A DNA stretch of 64,000 nucleotides from Ophioderma brevispina (taxonomy: Eukaryota > Echinodermata > Ophiuroidea > Amphilepidida > Ophiodermatidae). Under the pieces are notes generated by a model. It saw nothing but the letters and a program-made list of their open reading frames with translations. It was not told the DNA's origin and made no database searches. The position numbers and the translations under genes were made by a program. Where the stretch lies: contig JAMKCH010058399.1 of NCBI GenBank assembly GCA_023653785.1, forward strand, positions 20,963 through 84,962, written 5' to 3'. This document shows positions 58,433 through 64,000 of this stretch, one piece after another; position 1 is the first letter of the stretch; the number at the start of each line of letters is the position of its first letter.

Positions 58433-58639
58433 GAGGAGAGGCCAATTGTGGCGCTTTGATCATTGAAGCCGTGGCGAAAAAAATCCGCCCGTTTTCTCGT
58501 ATGTCAAAAAAGCACAAATTAAAATGCCTCTATTTGTTAATTTTAACAATCAATTGTATTAGTTTTTTTTTCGGGAATTCGTGATGTAATGACATTGATT
58601 TTATGAATGTAAAGGTCAACCTGAAGCTGCAAAAATCTT

Positions 58640-58960
58640 GACATATTTCCTTTAAAAGTGAAGGAAATTCTGTATAACTCTCGTACGTTCTTCGTTCAAC
58701 GGAATCGACAGCAAAGGAAGAAAACGGCAGTGTTCAAAGATACGAACTCCATTTCAATTATGTATTGTTAGTAATGGTCCGAAGGGACACTTATGACTAA
58801 AATGTCCGATTTTGTCCTTATACTATAGGTTGTTTTTGGTCTTACTATTTGCAGGTATGTTAAGACAATTGTAAAAAAAAAAAAAAAAAAAAAAAACTGA
58901 TTTTGATGATTTTTTCGATTTTCTGCATACAATCACTGATAGTGATTTAGTATAAAGCTC
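58640..58960 (+). repeat. Dispersed repeat family D, copy 3
   Basis: Collinear with copies at 30,610 and 47,520 (AAGGAAGAAAACGGCAGTGT, GACTAAAATGTCCGATTTTG, ATCACTGATAGTG). A poly-A run of about 24 bases interrupts it at 58,870-58,894. Confidence 0.7.
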
Positions 58961-59249
58961 TTCTGGAATCCATACTGGCGGTGGTATTAGAGTTTAGCAA
59001 TTATAGTTACACATTTGGTGTAATTTCGAGTAAATATAATTATAGGATTAGGAAGCCATGTTTACAATATAGGATCTCTCGCGGGTATCTAATCTTAAAA
59101 TTGATAAATAATGCTTGCATAAAAACATCCGGTTTGATTTACACTTGGGATTCTTGATTTAATTTTGCAATATGAGGGTAACACCTAAATTAAACACTCC
59201 TTAAGACAAAACATCCCAGGATTCAACATAAGTAACCACTTTTTCGTCG

Positions 59250-59960
59250 TATTTTTCACCCTATGCTTTCTATGGTTCTATAAAGAACTTAAAAAGTTCT
59301 ATGAAAACCTTTTTAATAAATACGCCTAGAATGCTTCTGTTCACATATATTTTGGGAAAGGTTAAGCAATGTGGAAGGCAATGATGACACTTTGGTTCTA
59401 AATATTTTTGTGGCTCATATAAAATAATTTCTTTCTGTTCTAAATCACCAAGAACCTCTGAAGGGTGTCTTTGTTTTAGGGTTCCTATGAGTTTAAGGTT
59501 CTACAAAGAACCATTTCTGGCTACAAGAACCTTTTTTGGTTCTAGAAGAACTCTAACAAATCTTCATGGGGTTCTTTATAGAACCACCAAAGGTTCTGTA
59601 TGCCAAGAAAAGGGTTCTTTGTAGAACCTTAAACGATAGGAACCCTTCAAGTGGATGGTAATAAAGCACGCCTTCCTGAGGACGGCCGTAGTTTCTTGGT
59701 ATAACATGAAGAAAAAAAAATTGGGGGGCCATGAATTATTTTGGACTCAAAAGGTTTTCACATCAACACAAATCACCGCCTTTCATGTGGCTTAACCTTT
59801 TCAAAATTATATGTGAACACATACAAAAATACAAAGAACTTTCCTAGGCATAATTAAATTTGGAAGGTTTTTCATAAACTTTTTAAGGTTCTTGATAGAA
59901 CCTTAACACTGCTTAGTGTGAAAAATACAGGCCAAAAACGGGTTCTATGTTGAACATTTA
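59250..59960. repeat. GGTTCTTTNTAGAACC palindrome cluster
   Basis: More than ten copies of AGGTTCT and AGAACCTT alternate in both orientations (for example GGTTCTACAAAGAACC near 59,500, GGTTCTTTATAGAACC near 59,570, GGGTTCTTTGTAGAACC near 59,610). The 16-bp unit is self-complementary. Similar motifs recur at 63,700-63,850. Confidence 0.75.
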
Positions 59961-62015
59961 TTTCTAGAGTGTATTATAAAAATATTAAGGAAGATGACGG
60001 AGTTTCAAAACCTCGATTTTCCCCGTTATCAAATTTATGGTGTAGTTAGGTTAGTAGTAGTGAACAACGATTGAACACAACTAACACATCTATCGGGATG
60101 TCTATAAATGACGCCAACGATAGTGTTTTTTTTGGGGTTTGCTTTCAATTTCAATTGAAAATGAATTCGTAATCATTACTCGGCATTAAGTTTAGGGCCT
60201 AAATCAATCACGCACGTTTAAAATTCAGTGTTCAGAACTCGGCACCCTAAAAACCATACCCATTTTAACAGTTTTTATTAGAGTAACATAGTGTCAACCT
60301 TCATTATGGATAGTAAGAGTGGGTATGGTCGTAATCAATTAGAGTTTTTAAATAAAATCAGTTTGTTATAATCATTTCTTAAACTGAGCATAAAGTGAAT
60401 TAAGCTTAATAAGTTAGAATTCTTTAAACTCTTATGGACGATCATTAATGTATCACTGCCATTAATCATTATATTTATCGTTGTTTAATTTCATAGTTTT
60501 TGTTTAACTCATCATCATCATTATCATTAATATTCAGGTTAAAAGGATATTTATTGTAGTTTTTGATTCATCAAATGAAATTATTGGTATTAGTGAGTTG
60601 AAGTGATTTCGTGTAGAAATTCGCATCATCATCATTATGCCCTTAAATGGAATGGTAAAATTGGATCAGCCATATATACAATATTTACCAAACCAGAATT
60701 TACAGATCAAAAACTAAAAAACAAATTATTTCAACGTATCCTGAGCTTTGAATTGACTCGTATGTAGCAACCGGCAATTTGCTGTGCATTCACCGTTCTC
60801 TTTCTTTTTCATCACAAATGGATATGCCATGCTTCATGTCAGATTATCAGGAAACCATTGACCAAATTGCACTAGTCTGTGACGATCGCAGAACTTGACG
60901 AATCGACGGCACCCAAGCACTTTGTACAATCGAGTAGGATACTCAATAATACACTTGAATCCCCCCGCATTGCTTGTCTCTCTCCTATCGATTGAAAAGC
61001 AGCCATGAGATCTCCCCATAATGTCGCTATAGAGACTCTCTATCCCTATTCCTTTACCAGCTTGCTCTCCAGTCCTACCCTGTTAAAATACTGGGTATTT
61101 GGAAAAAAAACTATGCTGGCCTCCCGATGCAGGTTGCTTTGTATGATATTGGAAGAACCGGTGTGCATATTATGAGGCAGGAAGAGGTGGGGGTGTTGGG
61201 GGAATGTGATGTATACAAATAAAACACAAGTAGCAGATACTCGAATAATGTTGCTCATTAATCGTGTTGTTGTTAGTTTTACCAGTATTAGGAGGAGGGC
61301 TCCGCGGATTGCACTTCGACATCACCGCATGTTAAAAGAGATACTTGAAATGAAGCCGAACAGTTGGGATAATAATCAATCGTGTCTTTGCAAAAACCCA
61401 AACACAATATTGTCCGCGCTTTGCCATGACTCGTTCTCCGAATAGTACCTCGTCAATGGTGCTACAGAAATTAGACCTATAAATACAGTAAGCACCTGAA
61501 TGTTTCTCTACGTACTTCCATAATGCTATCAATTGCAATGTTTTTGATAACGCACAACAAGCGTAAGCAATTCAACCAATCGGTCACGGAAACAAACAGA
61601 GATCATAGATCATAAGGCGTGGGTCATCGATAGGTTTGGGCGAGATCCCGTTTTTCTAGACTCTCTGCTCCCTGAATGCGTATTCATCAAAATACCGATT
61701 TCGAACAAATGGGAGCAAGACTACAATTGAATATATGTGTCTTGCTCATTCCTAATAAGTCATGAATAATAAATAATTATGACTATAATTAATAAAATAG
61801 GAAACAGCCATTTATGAATAATAAACAGTTTACAACCCTAATTCATGTGAATAAAGTAGCAGAATAAAACTGATGAATCACAATTTGTTGGTTAAATGAA
61901 TTTTCAGCGACTACTTTGCTGCTGTTAATTGTAAAAAAATATTTGTCGTAGGCTACGTGTCCAAAGGAAGGTCATTTTCCATCTGATGCTCTAAGCTGGC
62001 CTCCTATGGGAGGGC
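59961..62015. other. Noncoding region, nothing supported
   Basis: Simple ATC/CAT tracts near 60,510 and 60,625 and AT-rich repeats near 61,750-61,810 are the only patterns. No frame has a recognisable domain. Confidence 0.45.
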
Positions 62016-62019
62016 CAGC

Positions 62020-62287
62020 AAAATTTCCGTACATTTACGGAAATTCTCTGGCAGCAGTATTTCCAGACATTTTTAGGGGTAAATTTACAGAATTTCTGTA
62101 ATTCACGAAAATTTGACAGTAATTTTACAGAAATTTGTTTCAATTATGGAAAAATGTGTATTTTTAACAGAATTTTTCCGTAATTTTAAAATTACGGAGC
62201 CAAAAACAAAAAAGTCCGGAAATATTGCTTGCCAGAATGTTTTTTGAAATCTTTCGCGTAAAGTAATTTTTTTTAATGTTTTTTGTT

Positions 62288-62321
<34 letters not shown>

Positions 62322-62385
62322 CCGTAAATTTTACGGAAAATCAGTTTTCTTAATTTACGGAAATTTTTAACAATGTTTTTTTAAA
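62020..62385 (+). repeat. ACGGAAAT repeat, second copy
   Basis: Collinear with 53,640-53,970, but with more intact TTTACGGAAATT palindromes and a poly-A run of about 33 bases at 62,289-62,321. A near-perfect hairpin CTGGCCTCC-TATG-GGAGGGCCAG at 61,996-62,018 borders it on the left. Confidence 0.65.
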
Positions 62386-62389
62386 CAGA

Positions 62390-62990
62390 TTTATAATAAG
62401 GCAATTTCTTAAAGGTGGAAAAAAATAAAAACATTTCGTGTTCCGTCACCTGCGTGTTTTATTATTTCATTTTCACTAAATACATTGAGAACAGCTTATT
62501 CACAACTTTTTTAGGTATCCCGACTCGCTGTTTTGTGTATAGCGATGCTCGTTTCCCACGGTCCCATAAATACTTGGAAAGGAATAGCAAATTTTGCGGA
62601 AAATCTCATATCCAGGCACAATTGTTAATTTTTAATATGTTTTCATGAGACAATCCACATCATACTCCCTGTTTATACAAATCCTCTTCAGTTGTGCTAC
62701 GTCCGACACAAGTTGCAGAAAATTCTGTAATTCTTACAATTTTAATTTTTATACGGAGACAGTTTACATTGTTAACATGTTTCGTAAGTGACAATGGTGT
62801 TGCTAAAGTTTTTTCATGGCTTTTTGATAATCATTGAGACACTGACTTACAATTTGCCCCAAAGTCAGACAATTATTTTAGTGCTAAGAGTTTGGTGCAT
62901 CACTAATCAATTTCACACAAATATACAAAATTGCATAAACGTGCTAATAGCAATGTTCACACTTTGCTATATACCGAAGAAAGAAATTAT
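62390..62990. other. Noncoding region
   Basis: Contains the partner (62,490-62,590) of the 52,300-52,420 similarity. No gene recognised. Confidence 0.4.
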
Positions 62991-62999
62991 CCCATATAA

Positions 63000-63640
63000 C
63001 ATGGAGAGTATTGTGGCCCATATAGGCCCCCAATATATATACTCAATATCGTACAGTATTGTCTACAGTTATCGGCGCAATATTATTTGCTCATCGGCCC
63101 AAAATTGGACCAATTTGGGCCGTGGCCAATGTTGGCACAATATTGGGCCAATTCTTGTAATAGATTTGAACCAATATTGGGAATATATCAATATTTTTAT
63201 TGGCAAATAAATTATTTTCACCTGCTTATATTTAAACATAAATTAATTAAATAATTTGAGCTAGTCAAATAGTTCATTTTTATTGAAATTGGTTATATAT
63301 TTAAGTAAAAAAAGATAATATTTTTGAAACTTATTGTGTTCTGATCAAACACCGTCCTTGAGAGATTTTAGCGTATTTTCTGTATGTTGTTATTGTTTTA
63401 TGCAACCCTGCTTTTTTAGGCCAACCAATTAGGCCTTACAGCCTATTGGCTGTGGGCCAACGTTATCCCAATAATTGGCTCTATATTGGCTGTTGGGTGG
63501 TCGATTGCCACAATATGATCGCCATATTAGACCATTAAAGGAGGCCGATAGAAGCCGATATCACATTTCCAATGGAAAAACCAATAGTGGCCCAATATGC
63601 TTAGCCACGTTTATTGCCGATGCCAAAAAATTACGGAGGT
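63000..63640. repeat. CCAATATTGGGCC palindromic repeat cluster
   Basis: Numerous variants of GGCCCAATATTGGGCC, such as GGCCCCCAATAT, GGCCCAAAATTGGACC, GGCACAATATTGGGCC and GGCCCAATATGC, lie at 63,010-63,180 and 63,420-63,690 on both sides of an AT-rich spacer. Frames of 140 and 111 codons over it are repeat-driven. Confidence 0.7.
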
Positions 63641-63699
63641 TGGGGGTGGAAGGGAGGGGGGGAAGGGGAAACCATTGTTGGGGCAATATATGGTGCTAT

Positions 63700-63860
63700 C
63701 TGGGATGGCTTAGAACCTTTTTTGTCCTCTACAAGGAAACCCTCAGAATGGAACCCTCAAAATGGTTCTTAAAATCTGAGAACCCAAAAAGTTTCCTTAC
63801 AGAACCATAAAAGGTGCATACTATTTTTGGTTCGCTGAACGAACCCTTTCATATAGAGGA
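63700..63860. repeat. GGTTCT-type repeats, distal cluster
   Basis: Motifs AGAACC, GGAACCCTC and GGTTCTTA recur in both orientations, resembling the cluster at 59,250. The remaining 140 bp to the window end show nothing. Confidence 0.5.
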
Positions 63861-64000
63861 CAAGAGTGTATCAATCACTCTGATGATTTTGTCGACAGTT
63901 GGAAAAAAATATCATTCATGGGGCGACAGAGATTCTACTGATAGAAGATGCCCATATATAACCACCGACCATACATTTAATTTTCTAGTTTCTTTTTATG

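Overview
The window is eukaryotic, AT-rich, repeat-dense DNA, most likely from a marine invertebrate animal. The reasons are CR1/Jockey-type non-LTR retrotransposons, TA- and TTAA-type DNA elements, several minisatellites, and degraded histone-cluster DNA with an ATTCATTCATTCAT leader resembling the YCATTCR cap box known from sea urchin histone genes. I infer an invertebrate deuterostome as plausible but cannot name a species. I find no intact protein-coding gene. The only host gene I recognise is a truncated histone H3, and the other real coding material is broken retrotransposon ORFs.

Layout. 1-10,060 is mostly featureless DNA with small direct repeats, a long-TIR arm at 5,258 and a 20-bp minisatellite at 8,872. 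10,062-19,040 is a 4.5-kb segment present twice in tandem. 19,498-27,670 holds a TIR element with a TTAT target duplication, a 75-bp minisatellite, hairpin elements, four ~160-bp units rich in AAATGGC, and a 172-bp TTAA-flanked MITE. 29,160-34,985 contains two copies of a long foldback element in opposite orientation. Between them a TACAGGGTGTCCC-ended element is inserted at a TA inside the arm of a GC-rich MITE. 34,990-43,750 is a block of three broken LINEs (minus, plus, minus). 47,040-51,600 is a degraded histone region with four copies of an H3-type leader, five copies of an unknown ~225-bp unit, a LINE fragment inserted just after an H3 start, and an H3 pseudogene cut off by a 17-bp minisatellite. 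51,600-64,000 is noncoding DNA with dispersed repeats, two oppositely oriented TTCCGAA arrays, a hairpin MITE and palindromic GGTTCT and CCAATATTGG repeats.

Quality. In the 4.5-kb duplication, the LINEs and the histone region, differences are dominated by 1-2 base insertions and deletions. The inverted-repeat elements at 19-28 kb have nearly perfect arms without indels. I infer that repeated parts of this window are poorly polished long-read assembly, so many frameshifts may be technical, and 'pseudogene' calls carry that caveat.
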